Positions 7,735 to 15,990 of a DNA stretch of 35,764 nucleotides are shown here, in pieces (positions within the stretch are counted from its first letter, which is position 1; each line of letters opens with the position of its first letter). This stretch comes from an uncultured Sphingomonadales bacterium (GTDB lineage: Bacteria; Pseudomonadota; Alphaproteobacteria; Sphingomonadales; Sphingomonadaceae): the NCBI GenBank assembly GCA_903832325.1, contig CAILBC010000034.1, positions 1-35,764 of the forward strand, written 5' to 3'. Position numbers and translations under genes: made by a program. Below the pieces are notes generated by a model that did not search any database, was not told the DNA's origin, and worked only from the letters and a program-made list of their open reading frames with translations.

Positions 7735-9075
7735 GTGGCAAACACGAAACTGAGCCTGACCGAACGCCTGAGCTATGGCTTTGGCGACATGGGCACCAGC
7801 CTTGCCTATAATACGGCCAGCGGGTTCCTGCTGTTCTATTACACCAATGTCGTGCACCTGCCGGCGGCCGCAATCGGTGTGGTGTTTCTGGTTGCGCGGC
7901 TGCTCGATGCGGTGATCGACATGGTGGTAGGTGTGTCGATCGACCGTACCCGCACACGCTGGGGCCGCACCCGGCCATGGTTCCTGTTCACGATGGTGCC
8001 ATATGCCGCGGTCACCGTGCTGCTGTTCAATGTTCCGGCGTGGTCGCAATGGGCGCAGCTGATCTATGCCTTTGTCACGTTCAAGGTGCTGGGTATCCTC
8101 AGTTCGACCCAAGGCATTCCCTATACCGCGCTGATGCCGATGATGACCGGCGACACCACCGAGCGGCTGCGGCTGAGCGGCACGCGCTCGATCGGCACCT
8201 CGACGTCGGTGGTGCTCGGCACCGCTGCAACAATGCCGCTGGTGGGGCTGTTCGGCGGCAACGATCTTCAGCGCGGCTTTACGGCGGTATCGATCCTGTT
8301 TGCCGGAATCGGACTGATCGCCAGCATTGCGCTGTTCCGCAATTGCCGTGAACGGATCAACGACAGTGCTCCGGCGCGTTTCCCCCTGCTGCCGGCGATC
8401 GGCAAAATGCTGCAGAACCGGGCCTGGCTGGTGTGCTTTGCCTCGTGCCTGATCTATTTCGTACGCTTTGCGCTGATGATGGCGGCGACGCCCTATTTTG
8501 CGATCGAAGTGTTGCGCCGGCCGTGGATGATCTCGGTCATGCTGCCCGCGGTGGCGGGCATGTTGCTGCTGTCATCGTTTGTGGCGCCGCCGATCCTGGC
8601 GCGCACCGGCATCCGCAAGGGCTGTTTCGCGGTGCTGGCCGTTGCCTCCGCGCTGTTCGCCGTCCTCCCGCTGACCGAAACCATACTCCCGCTGTTTATC
8701 GCGATCTACATTGTCGCCTGCCTCGCCACGTCGATCACGATCACGGCCGCTTTCACCATGATCGCAGGCACGGTCGATTATCACGAATGGCAGTTCGGCG
8801 TGCGGCGCGAAGGCCTGTTGTCGGCAGGGCTCAGCCTTGCCACCAAGCTGGGCATGGCGCTCGGCACCGCCGGCTTTGCCTTTCTGCTCGGCGCAGTGGG
8901 CTATTCCCCCGAAACCGTCAGCGACGTCGCGCGCAGCGCAATCCGATGGTCGTATTATGGCAGCGCGATCCTGCTGATGGTCGCACAAGCCGGTGTGGTG
9001 CTGCTGTGGCCGATGGATGGCCTGCACCAACGCATCCGCGATGATGTGGCCCGCGCGCGTCTCGGGACCACCTGA
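7735..9075 (+). CDS. GPH-family sugar:cation symporter (MelB/XynP-like MFS)
   Basis: This is a 446-residue inner-membrane transporter of the glycoside-pentoside-hexuronide:cation symporter family. Typical features are the opening LTERLSYGFGDMGTSLAYN, the loop VGVSIDRTRTRWGRTRPW after the second helix, SSTQGIPYTALMPMMT, and the late HEWQFGVRREGLLSAG segment that corresponds to the family's YxExxTGxRxEG motif. About 12 membrane segments are expected. It starts with GTG at 7735, preceded by GGGAGAGAT. It probably takes up a sugar, keto-sugar or small glycoside from the periplasm, which fits the exported dehydrogenase and DUF1080 enzyme of the same cluster. Confidence 0.87.
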   Translation: MANTKLSLTERLSYGFGDMGTSLAYNTASGFLLFYYTNVVHLPAAAIGVVFLVARLLDAVIDMVVGVSIDRTRTRWGRTRPWFLFTMVPYAAVTVLLFNVPAWSQWAQLIYAFVTFKVLGILSSTQGIPYTALMPMMTGDTTERLRLSGTRSIGTSTSVVLGTAATMPLVGLFGGNDLQRGFTAVSILFAGIGLIASIALFRNCRERINDSAPARFPLLPAIGKMLQNRAWLVCFASCLIYFVRFALMMAATPYFAIEVLRRPWMISVMLPAVAGMLLLSSFVAPPILARTGIRKGCFAVLAVASALFAVLPLTETILPLFIAIYIVACLATSITITAAFTMIAGTVDYHEWQFGVRREGLLSAGLSLATKLGMALGTAGFAFLLGAVGYSPETVSDVARSAIRWSYYGSAILLMVAQAGVVLLWPMDGLHQRIRDDVARARLGTT

Positions 9076-9101
9076 CCATTCACAACCGAGGGAGAATGCA
9101 G

Positions 9102-10055
9102 ATGAAGCGTATGAAGCAATTGGTGATGGCCGGGCTGCTGGGCGCCTCGGCGCTACCGGCCTCGGCCCAGGTGATCGTGACGATCGACTACCGTCCGCCC
9201 GAAACGGTCCAGCGGGTCGCCATTCCGGTCAATCCCAAGGAGAAACGCCTCAAAGTCCTGATCATTTCAGGCCAGAACAGCTATGAACACGACTGGACCG
9301 GCGTCAACAATATGTTGCGCACGCTGATGCAGGATACCCAACGGTTTGACGTGCGCGTGACCGAAGACTTCGATCATGGCTCACTGGCCATGCTCAAGGC
9401 CTATGATGTCGTGCTGCTGAACTATTCCAGCCGGTGGAACTATGCCGATCCGGTGCAGCACATCTGGTCCGACGACGCATTCAAGGCGCTCTACCAATAT
9501 GTTCGCGAAGGCGGCGGGCTGGTCGCCTATCACTCATCGTTCACCTGGGGTCGGGAGATTCCCGAATACAAGCACCTGATCGGTGCGGTGATGCAGCCGG
9601 GTACCAGCCGCCGCTCGCCGCCGGGCGCGTTTCCCGTCCATATCATCGATCGCAACGATCCAATCACCGCAGGCATGCGCGAATTCGTTTGGACGTACAA
9701 CGACGACATGTACACCAACATGGACTTCGATCCTGAAACCAAGATCCATGTGCTGGCGACCGGCCACGATTCCTCGGCCAGCTATGACCCCAGGCTGACC
9801 GGCCCCAAATATCCGCTGGGCGCCTACACGCCAGAAAAACTCAAGGCCATGAAAGGCATGGATGCCGATCATCCGCTGATCTGGACTTCCGAATATGGCA
9901 AAGGCCGGGTGTTTTCGATCACATTCGGCCACGACGAAGTGTCGCTGCATTTCCAGCCGCTGCAAACGCTGATGCTGCGCGGGACCGAATGGGCAGCCAG
10001 TGGCGCAGTAACATTGCCAGTGCTGGAAGAGGCCAAGGACTATCCGACCAAGTAA
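9102..10055 (+). CDS. Secreted ThuA-like domain protein
   Basis: This 317-residue protein opens with a Sec signal (positive MKRMK, hydrophobic stretch, likely cleavage after ASA near residue 22). The body is a ThuA-like, glutamine-amidotransferase-related fold: LKVLIISGQNSYEHDW, YDVVLLNYSSRW, YVREGGGLVAYHSSFTWG and the late WTSEYGKGRVFSITFGHD. ThuA was named from trehalose utilisation in rhizobia, where ThuB forms 3-keto-trehalose, and ThuA-like genes often sit with 3-keto-glycoside genes. Here it would act in the periplasm. The ATG at 9102 is chosen since GGAG lies 7 bases upstream; the ATG at 9096 is too close. Its reaction is not known. Confidence 0.8.
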   Translation: MKRMKQLVMAGLLGASALPASAQVIVTIDYRPPETVQRVAIPVNPKEKRLKVLIISGQNSYEHDWTGVNNMLRTLMQDTQRFDVRVTEDFDHGSLAMLKAYDVVLLNYSSRWNYADPVQHIWSDDAFKALYQYVREGGGLVAYHSSFTWGREIPEYKHLIGAVMQPGTSRRSPPGAFPVHIIDRNDPITAGMREFVWTYNDDMYTNMDFDPETKIHVLATGHDSSASYDPRLTGPKYPLGAYTPEKLKAMKGMDADHPLIWTSEYGKGRVFSITFGHDEVSLHFQPLQTLMLRGTEWAASGAVTLPVLEEAKDYPTK

Positions 10056-10069
10056 GCACCTCCCCTTCC

Positions 10070-10101
10070 GCCCGGGCCGGGGTGGCCACCCCGGCCCGGG
10101 C
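10070..10101 (+). terminator. Strong hairpin after the ThuA-like gene
   Basis: A perfect inverted repeat with 16-base arms (GCCCGGGCCGGGGTGG and its complement) starts 15 bases after the ThuA-like stop codon. No T-run follows, so it could be a terminator or a transcript-end stabiliser. Confidence 0.55.
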
Positions 10102-10141
10102 AATCCATCATGACCCAAACGGACGGGGATGTCATAAGCCA

Positions 10142-10268
10142 AGCGTGATGCGTTAAATCTGAAACGCATCACGCTTTACGAGTCTTCTTACGAGTTTTCG
10201 TTTTCGCGTCGTTTATCTCCAAAAACCGGCACCCACTTTTTTGCACGCTGCACTAAAAGCTGACGCTA
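10142..10268. repeat. Intergenic palindrome with sphingomonad/rhizobial-type repeat sequence
   Basis: Arms AGCGTGATGCGTT (10142-10154) and its exact complement (10163-10175) flank an 8-base loop. Downstream, the text AAAAACCGGCACCCACTTTTTTGC resembles, from memory, the short dispersed ACCGG-CCCACTTTT intergenic repeats of alphaproteobacteria; the resemblance is stated from pattern only. The stretch lies in the roughly 290-base gap between the convergent ThuA-like and receptor genes. Confidence 0.4.
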
Positions 10269-10279
10269 TGACAAACAGA

Positions 10280-10310
10280 AACGGCCCGCAGACCAAGTCT
10301 GCGGGCCGTT
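10280..10310 (-). terminator. Rho-independent-type terminator of the TonB-dependent receptor gene
   Basis: Arms AACGGCCCGCAGAC (10280-10293) and GTCTGCGGGCCGTT (10297-10310) are separated by three bases. On the minus strand the stem is followed by TTCTGTTTGT, a T-rich tail, 35 bases beyond the receptor's stop codon. It may work in both directions. Confidence 0.7.
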
Positions 10311-10344
10311 TGTCATTCAAACGCCAATCTGGATCCTGCTGGAC

Positions 10345-12747
10345 TCAGAAGTTATAGCCTAACCGCAGCCCGAAAGTGCGCGGTGCGCTGAAGCCCCAGT
10401 TGTAGATATTGGCCTGTCCGGGGACCACGGTGTTGCCGGCGTAGACCAGCGAGCGATAATTCTCGAGGTTCCGCACATAGGCCTGGATCGTCAGGTGCTT
10501 GTTGGCCGTTTTGTACTCGGCGCTCAGCTCGGTCCAGGTATGCCCGCCCTGGTGCGAGTCATTGTAATTGTAGAAATCAAGGTAATAATCGCCCTTGTAC
10601 CGTTCGTACAACGAGGTCGTCAGCGTTCCAGCGTCGCCAAGCTGAAACGTGTGGTCATACCCCAGCGTCAGCAACCAGCCCGGCGCCTGCGGCAGGCGGT
10701 TTCCGGACAGATTGACGGTCGGAGCATAAGTGCCGCTTTCTCCGTAATAGTTCACGCTGGCAAGGAACGACGAATAGGTGGCATGGAGCCAGTTCACCGA
10801 AGCGGTGATGGTATCGTCGTGCGTCGGCCGCAGATTGGCTTCGACCTCGACACCATAGAGTTTCGCCCCGCCGGCAGTGAAGGTCTGCGCACCCAGTTGC
10901 GGGTTAAGCAGCACATCGTTCTGCAAATCTTTGTAGTTATAATAGAATCCGGCGACGTTCAGCGTGTGCTGACCGCGATCGCCCAGGCTCAGCTTGGTAC
11001 CACCTTCGTAGGCGGTGTTGTTTTCCGGCGCGAACGTGTGACCGGTTCCGTCGAAGCCGCCGGCTTTGTAGCCAGTCGACACTTTGGCATAGATCAGCGT
11101 ACGATTGTCCGGCTTGTAATTGATGTCGGCCATCCAGGTGAACTTGCCGCCCGAATAATGCAGCGTTTCGGGATTGGGCGACTGGCAGAACAGAAAATCC
11201 GGGGCGTGGAACGGGTTCGCCAGTGCACCAGTGCAATAGGGGCTGACAAAATTGGCAGTAGACAGGTTGACGGGACCGATCCCCACTGCACCGAGTCCGA
11301 TGGCGTTCGAATAGTTGTTCCACTGCCCGTTGCGGACGTCATTCGTATAGCGGCCACCCCCGACAAAGGTGAATTTGTCTGTGACCGGAATTTCGACCTG
11401 GCCAAAGCCCGAAATGCTCTGCGAGTCTGTCGGGTGCTGGAAATAATTGATGTAGAAACCATTCTGGAACAGGAACGGGTTCCACAGACCGCCATTACTG
11501 GTCTGAATTTCGCGGAAATAGAACACCCCGGCTTGCCACTTCACACCGCTGATTTCACCGTTCAGGCGCAGTTCGTGGCTCTGTGTTTTGACAGTTTCAC
11601 CGAAATGGGTGAACACGTAGGATGGGGACAGCGTGATGAGGTTGGTGTCATCAGTATAGCGATACCCGCCAGTATAGGTCAGCGTGGCCAGCCCGAAATC
11701 CCAGGCAATGCGACCGCGCAACGCCGTGCTGATCTGGTGCTCGTGGCCGACGCCGGTGGTCGGCGAAACATAGCTCTGCCGATTGATGCTGGCGAGCGCG
11801 TTGGTGTTCTTGGGAACGCATTCGGTATTGCCGCCCGGGTCGGTGCCCACCGAACCCCAGCCATTGCCGCAAACACCCGGCGTGGTCCCGGGATTGTTGG
11901 CAGCCGTGGTGAGATCGGCATATGCTTCATCTTGCGGGATGAAGTTGGATTCGACATGTTCCGCCGACACATTGATTTTCACGTTGCCGGTCGGGTTGAA
12001 GCGGAACGACACACGGCCGCCGCCAGTGTTGTCGCTGTCACTGCGGTTGTTCGCGCTGGGGGTGAACGAAGAGGTCGGGCTGAACGGCGTATTGGGGTGG
12101 AACGTATAACCATCGTGCGCGTTGTAGAAACCGGTCACGCGGATTGCCGCGTTGTTGCCCAAGGGCACGTCGACCCCGGCATTGAGTTTGACCTGATTGT
12201 AATTGCCATACGAAGCCGATCCGTCCACCTCGAACACGTCACCAGGCTTTCGCGTGATGAAATTGACCGCGCCGCCGGTAGAATTGCGCCCATAGAGCGT
12301 GCCTTGTGGACCGCGCAGTACTTCGACCCGGTCCAGATCGAACAGCGCAGCATTCAGTATGGTCGGGCGGTTGATATATTCGCCGTCGATGTTGACCACG
12401 ATCGACTGATCCTGCGCCTCGTTGTTCGAGAGCGTCCCGACACCGCGCAGTGTGACGCGCGTGTTGTTGGTGTCAGTGGTAATGTCGAGCACGGGGGCAA
12501 CGCGCGAAACCGAGGTGAAATCAGTAATGCCAGCCTCTGCCAGCGCCTTTGCCGAAATGACCGAAATCGCAATTGGCACATTCTGCACGTTTTCCTTGCG
12601 GTTCTGTGCGGTGACGATGATTTCTGGCGTGGATGGAACTGCGGCAGCGGTCGTCGCCGCGGCTTGCGCATACGCCGTTCCGGTAACCATCAGCGCGGCA
12701 AGCACACCGGTGGCGGCCGACAGCGTCAAAGCAGGCTTCATCTTCAT
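10345..12747 (-). CDS. TonB-dependent outer-membrane receptor
   Basis: This is an 800-residue receptor. A Sec signal covers about residues 1-27 (cleavage after AYA). EIIVTAQNRKENVQNVPIAI is the usual start of the plug domain in sphingomonad receptors. The plug continues with LRGVGT and RVEVLRGPQGTLYGRNSTGG, and the barrel ends in FGLRLGYNF with the terminal aromatic residue needed for outer-membrane assembly. Such receptors import bulky substrates using TonB energy; the context suggests a flavonoid-type or other aryl glycoside. The ATG at 12747 has GGGAG close upstream; a second ATG at 12741 is also possible. A promoter and operator precede it at 12820-12856, so it is its own transcription unit. 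Confidence 0.9.
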   Translation of the reverse strand: MKMKPALTLSAATGVLAALMVTGTAYAQAAATTAAAVPSTPEIIVTAQNRKENVQNVPIAISVISAKALAEAGITDFTSVSRVAPVLDITTDTNNTRVTLRGVGTLSNNEAQDQSIVVNIDGEYINRPTILNAALFDLDRVEVLRGPQGTLYGRNSTGGAVNFITRKPGDVFEVDGSASYGNYNQVKLNAGVDVPLGNNAAIRVTGFYNAHDGYTFHPNTPFSPTSSFTPSANNRSDSDNTGGGRVSFRFNPTGNVKINVSAEHVESNFIPQDEAYADLTTAANNPGTTPGVCGNGWGSVGTDPGGNTECVPKNTNALASINRQSYVSPTTGVGHEHQISTALRGRIAWDFGLATLTYTGGYRYTDDTNLITLSPSYVFTHFGETVKTQSHELRLNGEISGVKWQAGVFYFREIQTSNGGLWNPFLFQNGFYINYFQHPTDSQSISGFGQVEIPVTDKFTFVGGGRYTNDVRNGQWNNYSNAIGLGAVGIGPVNLSTANFVSPYCTGALANPFHAPDFLFCQSPNPETLHYSGGKFTWMADINYKPDNRTLIYAKVSTGYKAGGFDGTGHTFAPENNTAYEGGTKLSLGDRGQHTLNVAGFYYNYKDLQNDVLLNPQLGAQTFTAGGAKLYGVEVEANLRPTHDDTITASVNWLHATYSSFLASVNYYGESGTYAPTVNLSGNRLPQAPGWLLTLGYDHTFQLGDAGTLTTSLYERYKGDYYLDFYNYNDSHQGGHTWTELSAEYKTANKHLTIQAYVRNLENYRSLVYAGNTVVPGQANIYNWGFSAPRTFGLRLGYNF

Positions 12748-12819
12748 ATTCCCCTCCCAAGGTAGATGGGCTTCTTACCCAACATGCAAAGCAGCGGTAT
12801 TGGCGCCGCTTCAGCTTCA

Positions 12820-12841
12820 TATTGGAATTAGTATTATTGTT
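12820..12841. promoter_or_regulatory. Operator site 4 (TATTGGAA-N6-TTATTGTT)
   Basis: A palindrome of the cluster consensus, 73 bases upstream of the receptor start. On the minus strand it reads AACAATAA-N6-TTCCAATA, and its six-base centre TACTAA is exactly the predicted -10 box of the receptor promoter. Confidence 0.55.
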
Positions 12842-12856
12842 GTTTTATCTTGTCAA
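12828..12856 (-). promoter_or_regulatory. Predicted promoter of the TonB-dependent receptor
   Basis: A perfect -35 TTGACA (12856-12851) and a -10-like TACTAA (12833-12828) are separated by 17 bases. The -10 element forms the centre of operator site 4, a layout that suits repression by steric block. Confidence 0.55.
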
Positions 12857-12880
12857 GCGCCGCAGCGTCAAACCGAGCAA

Positions 12881-14488
12881 TCACAGCAGCCCCAGCGCAC
12901 CGCCAGATGCCGCGAATTCGCGAAACGCATCGAACCGTGCGCGTGACGACACCGCAGGACCCATGCCGTTCGTGTCGCCGATGTGCATTACCGCTGCGGC
13001 CTCGGCGGCCCGCTGCCATGCCCGGCCAGGCAGTGTCGGGTTGCCTGTGCGCATAAATCCAGTCAGTCGCGACTGCCATTGGTCGGACACCGCCGAGTCG
13101 ACCGCACCGAACGACCGATCGCCAATCCTCAAAGCGCCGAACACATAGGGCATCTCCGAGGTGTGGAATGCCCCGCTGGTGACGCTGCCGCGCACCGGCG
13201 GATAGGGGTGGTCATAAAGGTAAAGGTAAATCGGCACGTTGCTGACTGTGGTGCGGTCGTGTGCCCACAGCACCAGTCCGGACATGTAGCGGTCGCGCGC
13301 GATCGAAACGCGCGATTGCGCCACCTCCGTCGCATCAGCGTGCGGATAAAGCGCCAGCAGACGATCGGCGAAATTGCCATATCGCATCCTGACCGCCTGT
13401 TCGAACTGTGCGGGTGCGGTGATCGCGGTATCGATCATTTCGGCCGCATTGAAACCGGTCATCAGCGGCACGGCATTGACCACTGGCAGCTTCGCCAGCG
13501 CCGGGTCGTGCGCAATCACTACGCCATCAAGATGCGGCACATAGATCAGCGGCGGCGGATTGCCGCCCGGAACCGGCTGATAGCGGGTTGCCTCGATCAG
13601 CTGGTCGGCCGGCATGGCGCGCAATTGCGCCAGATTCACCGCACCCAGCCTGGTGGCAAGCGCCAATCCCTGCTTCTCGCCGTCGGCAAGCGAGGGCATG
13701 CCGACCGCCATGCTCGCCCCGCTGAACGCCACCGCGCGCTGGAACAGGCCCTTTGCCAACTCCGACACCATGAGATCGTTGACCGATGCCGCCCCGGCGG
13801 ATTCACCGGCCAATGTCACGTTGTCGGGGTCCCCGCCAAACGCGGCGATATTGGCGCGCACCCATTTGAGCGCCGCGATCTGATCGAGCAGGCCATAATT
13901 GCCCGAGGACCGCCCGCCGGCTTCGGCGCTGAGTTCGGGATGCGCCAGAAAGCCGAACACGCCAACGCGGTAATTGATAGTGATTACCACCACCCCACGC
14001 CGCGCCAGCGCGGTGCCGTTGTAGATCGGCAGGCTGCCGGCCCCGCCGCCGAACCCGCCGCCGTGCACATAGACGAACACCGGCACGCCACGCCGCGCGC
14101 GAGGCGGCGCCCAGACATTGAGCGTCAGGCAATCTTCGCTGTGTTGCCCCGTTGCAATGAATTCTTCGGTGTAGGGTCCCCAGGGCTTTGGCGTCGCCTG
14201 CTCGCAGGATGGTCCGAACCGGGTTGCATCGCGTATGCCCGACCAAGTCGCGACCGGCCGCGGGTCGCGCCAGCGCAGATCGCCGACCGGCGGTGCGGCA
14301 TAGGGAATCCCCAGGAACTGCCTGGTCCCAGGTCTGACCACACTGCCCCTGACTGTCCCCGACGACGTACTGATCTCAACCACCTGCGCACCATCGCCCG
14401 CCGGGGCTGCGGCCGCCTGCTCGTCCAATGACAAGATCATCAGCAGCAGAGCGACAAATTGGAGCAATTGGTTTTGGACAAGCAACAT
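12881..14488 (-). CDS. Exported type-B carboxylesterase
   Basis: This 535-residue alpha/beta hydrolase belongs to the carboxylesterase/acetylcholinesterase family. Marks are GIPYAAPPVGDLRW, EDCLTLNVW, the oxyanion-hole HGGGFGGG, the nucleophile elbow GESAGA (Ser near residue 231), NAAEM (likely acidic region) and GAFHTSEMPYVFG (likely catalytic His). The N-terminus has a hydrophobic stretch ending near EQAAAAPAG, a likely signal peptide. The ATG at 14488 has AGGT 6 bases upstream; the longer TTG start at 14503 is less likely. It follows the SnoaL-like gene by 11 bases. It could remove acyl decorations (acetyl, malonyl, galloyl) from glycosides before C3 oxidation; this role is inferred from context. 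Confidence 0.87.
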   Translation of the reverse strand: MLLVQNQLLQFVALLLMILSLDEQAAAAPAGDGAQVVEISTSSGTVRGSVVRPGTRQFLGIPYAAPPVGDLRWRDPRPVATWSGIRDATRFGPSCEQATPKPWGPYTEEFIATGQHSEDCLTLNVWAPPRARRGVPVFVYVHGGGFGGGAGSLPIYNGTALARRGVVVITINYRVGVFGFLAHPELSAEAGGRSSGNYGLLDQIAALKWVRANIAAFGGDPDNVTLAGESAGAASVNDLMVSELAKGLFQRAVAFSGASMAVGMPSLADGEKQGLALATRLGAVNLAQLRAMPADQLIEATRYQPVPGGNPPPLIYVPHLDGVVIAHDPALAKLPVVNAVPLMTGFNAAEMIDTAITAPAQFEQAVRMRYGNFADRLLALYPHADATEVAQSRVSIARDRYMSGLVLWAHDRTTVSNVPIYLYLYDHPYPPVRGSVTSGAFHTSEMPYVFGALRIGDRSFGAVDSAVSDQWQSRLTGFMRTGNPTLPGRAWQRAAEAAAVMHIGDTNGMGPAVSSRARFDAFREFAASGGALGLL

Positions 14489-14499
14489 GGTGACCTCGC

Positions 14500-15351
14500 T
14501 CAATAGGTGAAAGTGTCGGCAAACGTGCGGTACGGCACGGGCGGCGGGGCATCGAGCGTCTGCCCGGTGTCGGTGCGATAGGGGTTGTTGCGCATCGTCA
14601 CCGGCGCATCGGGCTTGGGCATCAGCACCGGGCGGCCGTTTTCGCCAAAATACATCAAGTCGTCGCTGAACGGGTTGTTTTCTGATTGCGCCGCGAACGG
14701 AATCCAGCCGATGCCGTGGGGCGAACGCGCCACTTCAAAGCAATGGAAATGCCAGATTTTCCACTGACCATCCTGTTTGAGAAAATCGATGCCGTATTTG
14801 ACCAGGACAGTGTGCATCCACACCCGTTTGCCGTCGATCATGGTTTTTTCGTACATGAAATCGGGCGCCATTTTGGCAGCTTGCGGATCGGTCAGGCCGG
14901 ATTCGACGCCTGACATGATCCACAGCCCTTTGGCCGTCCAGCCATCCCCGGCGACCTCGATCAGCGGCGTGGTCACATAGTGAAACGTCAGCTTGCCTTT
15001 GGGATTGGGTCGCTGCGCGTGATAGGCCACGACTTTGTCCCAATCGGTATAGATACCATTATTGGAATATTGGGCGTGCACATCGGGCGTGCCCTTACTG
15101 ACCCACAGCGCAATGATCTCGGGGTCGTGAAACGCGTTGTGCAGGTACATGTAGCGCGAAAACAGGTTTTCTATTTCGCCGCGGTCGCGACCTGCCTCGG
15201 CCATATGGCGCAATCCCGCGACTTCGGCCCGCAATGCGGCAATTTCCTGATCGCGCGGCGGCGCATCGTCCGCGGCTGCGGGTTGCGGGGCAAGCGAAAG
15301 GACGCCGCAGGCGATCAGTATCGCCAAAACCGGTTTGCAACGCGTGATCAT
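14500..15351 (-). CDS. Secreted SnoaL/NTF2-like domain protein
   Basis: This 283-residue protein has a Sec signal (residues 1 to about 27, cleavage after AAA). A short coiled segment EIAALRAEVAGLRHMAE follows, then an NTF2-like fold with IENLFSRYMYLHNAFHD, IYTDWDKVVAYH and GQWKIWHFHCFEV. SnoaL-like proteins are small cone-shaped enzymes or ligand-binding proteins; many sit in aromatic and steroid catabolic clusters. The ATG at 15351 overlaps the DoxX stop codon (ATGA), so translation is coupled. The C-terminal 60 residues (Pro-rich, PPPVPYRTF) fall outside the core fold. I cannot assign a reaction. Confidence 0.7.
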   Translation of the reverse strand: MITRCKPVLAILIACGVLSLAPQPAAADDAPPRDQEIAALRAEVAGLRHMAEAGRDRGEIENLFSRYMYLHNAFHDPEIIALWVSKGTPDVHAQYSNNGIYTDWDKVVAYHAQRPNPKGKLTFHYVTTPLIEVAGDGWTAKGLWIMSGVESGLTDPQAAKMAPDFMYEKTMIDGKRVWMHTVLVKYGIDFLKQDGQWKIWHFHCFEVARSPHGIGWIPFAAQSENNPFSDDLMYFGENGRPVLMPKPDAPVTMRNNPYRTDTGQTLDAPPPVPYRTFADTFTY

Positions 15352-15848
15352 GACAATGTTCTCCCTGATAGATTGCGGTTGACCAGCACGCGCAGCGCTG
15401 CCGAATGGACAGCGAGCCACGCGATCAGAATGCCGTTTTGCGGCAGCGAAGCCACTTCATGGTGGGTGAGATGAACCAGCACAGCGACAGCCTGGTTGGC
15501 CAGCAGCGCAAGGCCGCTCCACCATCCTGCCTTGCGCCATGAGGGCAACAGGCCCGCGAGCAGACCGGCCGCGCTGACCATTTCGCTGATCCCCACCAGC
15601 CGCCCGAAGGTCGCAGGCAACCACACGGTCCAGGCATGATACCGGACCAGATCGGGCAGCGGTGAATAGGTCTTGTGCCAGCCGACAAACAGGAAAAAGG
15701 TCGCGAGCGGAAGCGCGAGCAGGATATGCGCCAGCAAGCCGAGCGGCACCGACCGGTCCCCTTCAGGCACAGGCAGTGACTCAGGCGCAGGCAAGGACTT
15801 AGGCACAGGCAACTGGGGGCCTGCGTGTTCGTTCAGGATGACCGTCAC
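15348..15848 (-). CDS. DoxX-family membrane protein
   Basis: This 166-residue protein has about four hydrophobic segments (LLAHILLALPLATFFLFVGW, a helix after the GISEMVSAAGLLAGLLP motif, SGLALLANQAVAVLVHL, ILIAWLAVHSAALRVL), typical of the DoxX/DoxD family. The start is a GTG at 15848 with GGGAGAGG close upstream. An unusual Pro-rich stretch, PVPKSLPAPESLPVPEGD, near residues 14-31 consists of three near-repeats and precedes the first helix. It heads a three-gene minus-strand operon with a SnoaL-like protein and a carboxylesterase. DoxX proteins are often linked to redox or quinone functions; its role here is not known. Confidence 0.7.
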   Translation of the reverse strand: MTVILNEHAGPQLPVPKSLPAPESLPVPEGDRSVPLGLLAHILLALPLATFFLFVGWHKTYSPLPDLVRYHAWTVWLPATFGRLVGISEMVSAAGLLAGLLPSWRKAGWWSGLALLANQAVAVLVHLTHHEVASLPQNGILIAWLAVHSAALRVLVNRNLSGRTLS

Positions 15849-15878
15849 ATCCCTCTCCCATCCTTCTGTTATTTTGAA

Positions 15879-15900
15879 AAGTAATATGTTAATTCTAAAA
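15879..15900. promoter_or_regulatory. Operator site 5, weak copy (AAGTAATA-N6-TTCTAAAA)
   Basis: Only the TTCTAA half is well kept; the left arm is poor. It lies 31 bases upstream of the DoxX gene. A minus-strand TTGACA at 15907-15902 is a possible -35 box. I list it because it sits exactly where a site is expected. Confidence 0.3.
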
Positions 15901-15941
15901 AATGTCAATCGGTTTGTGTCGGGTTGACGCCATCACGCGCT

Positions 15942-15963
15942 TATGCGAATTTTTGTTCCAATA
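15942..15963. promoter_or_regulatory. Operator site 6 (TATGCGAA-N6-TTCCAATA)
   Basis: The GAA-N6-TTCCAAT core matches the consensus. It lies 28 bases upstream of the DUF1080 gene at 15991. Confidence 0.45.
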
Positions 15964-15990
15964 TAATCGATGGTCACTGGGGGAAACGCG

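Noticed and set aside
10495..12765. 756-codon open frame on the plus strand opposite the receptor gene
   Set aside because: It is the antisense of a clear TonB-dependent receptor; its translation shows no known fold, and long antisense frames are common in GC-rich genes.
12983..14431. 482-codon plus-strand frame opposite the carboxylesterase
   Set aside because: Antisense shadow of a gene with a full catalytic signature.
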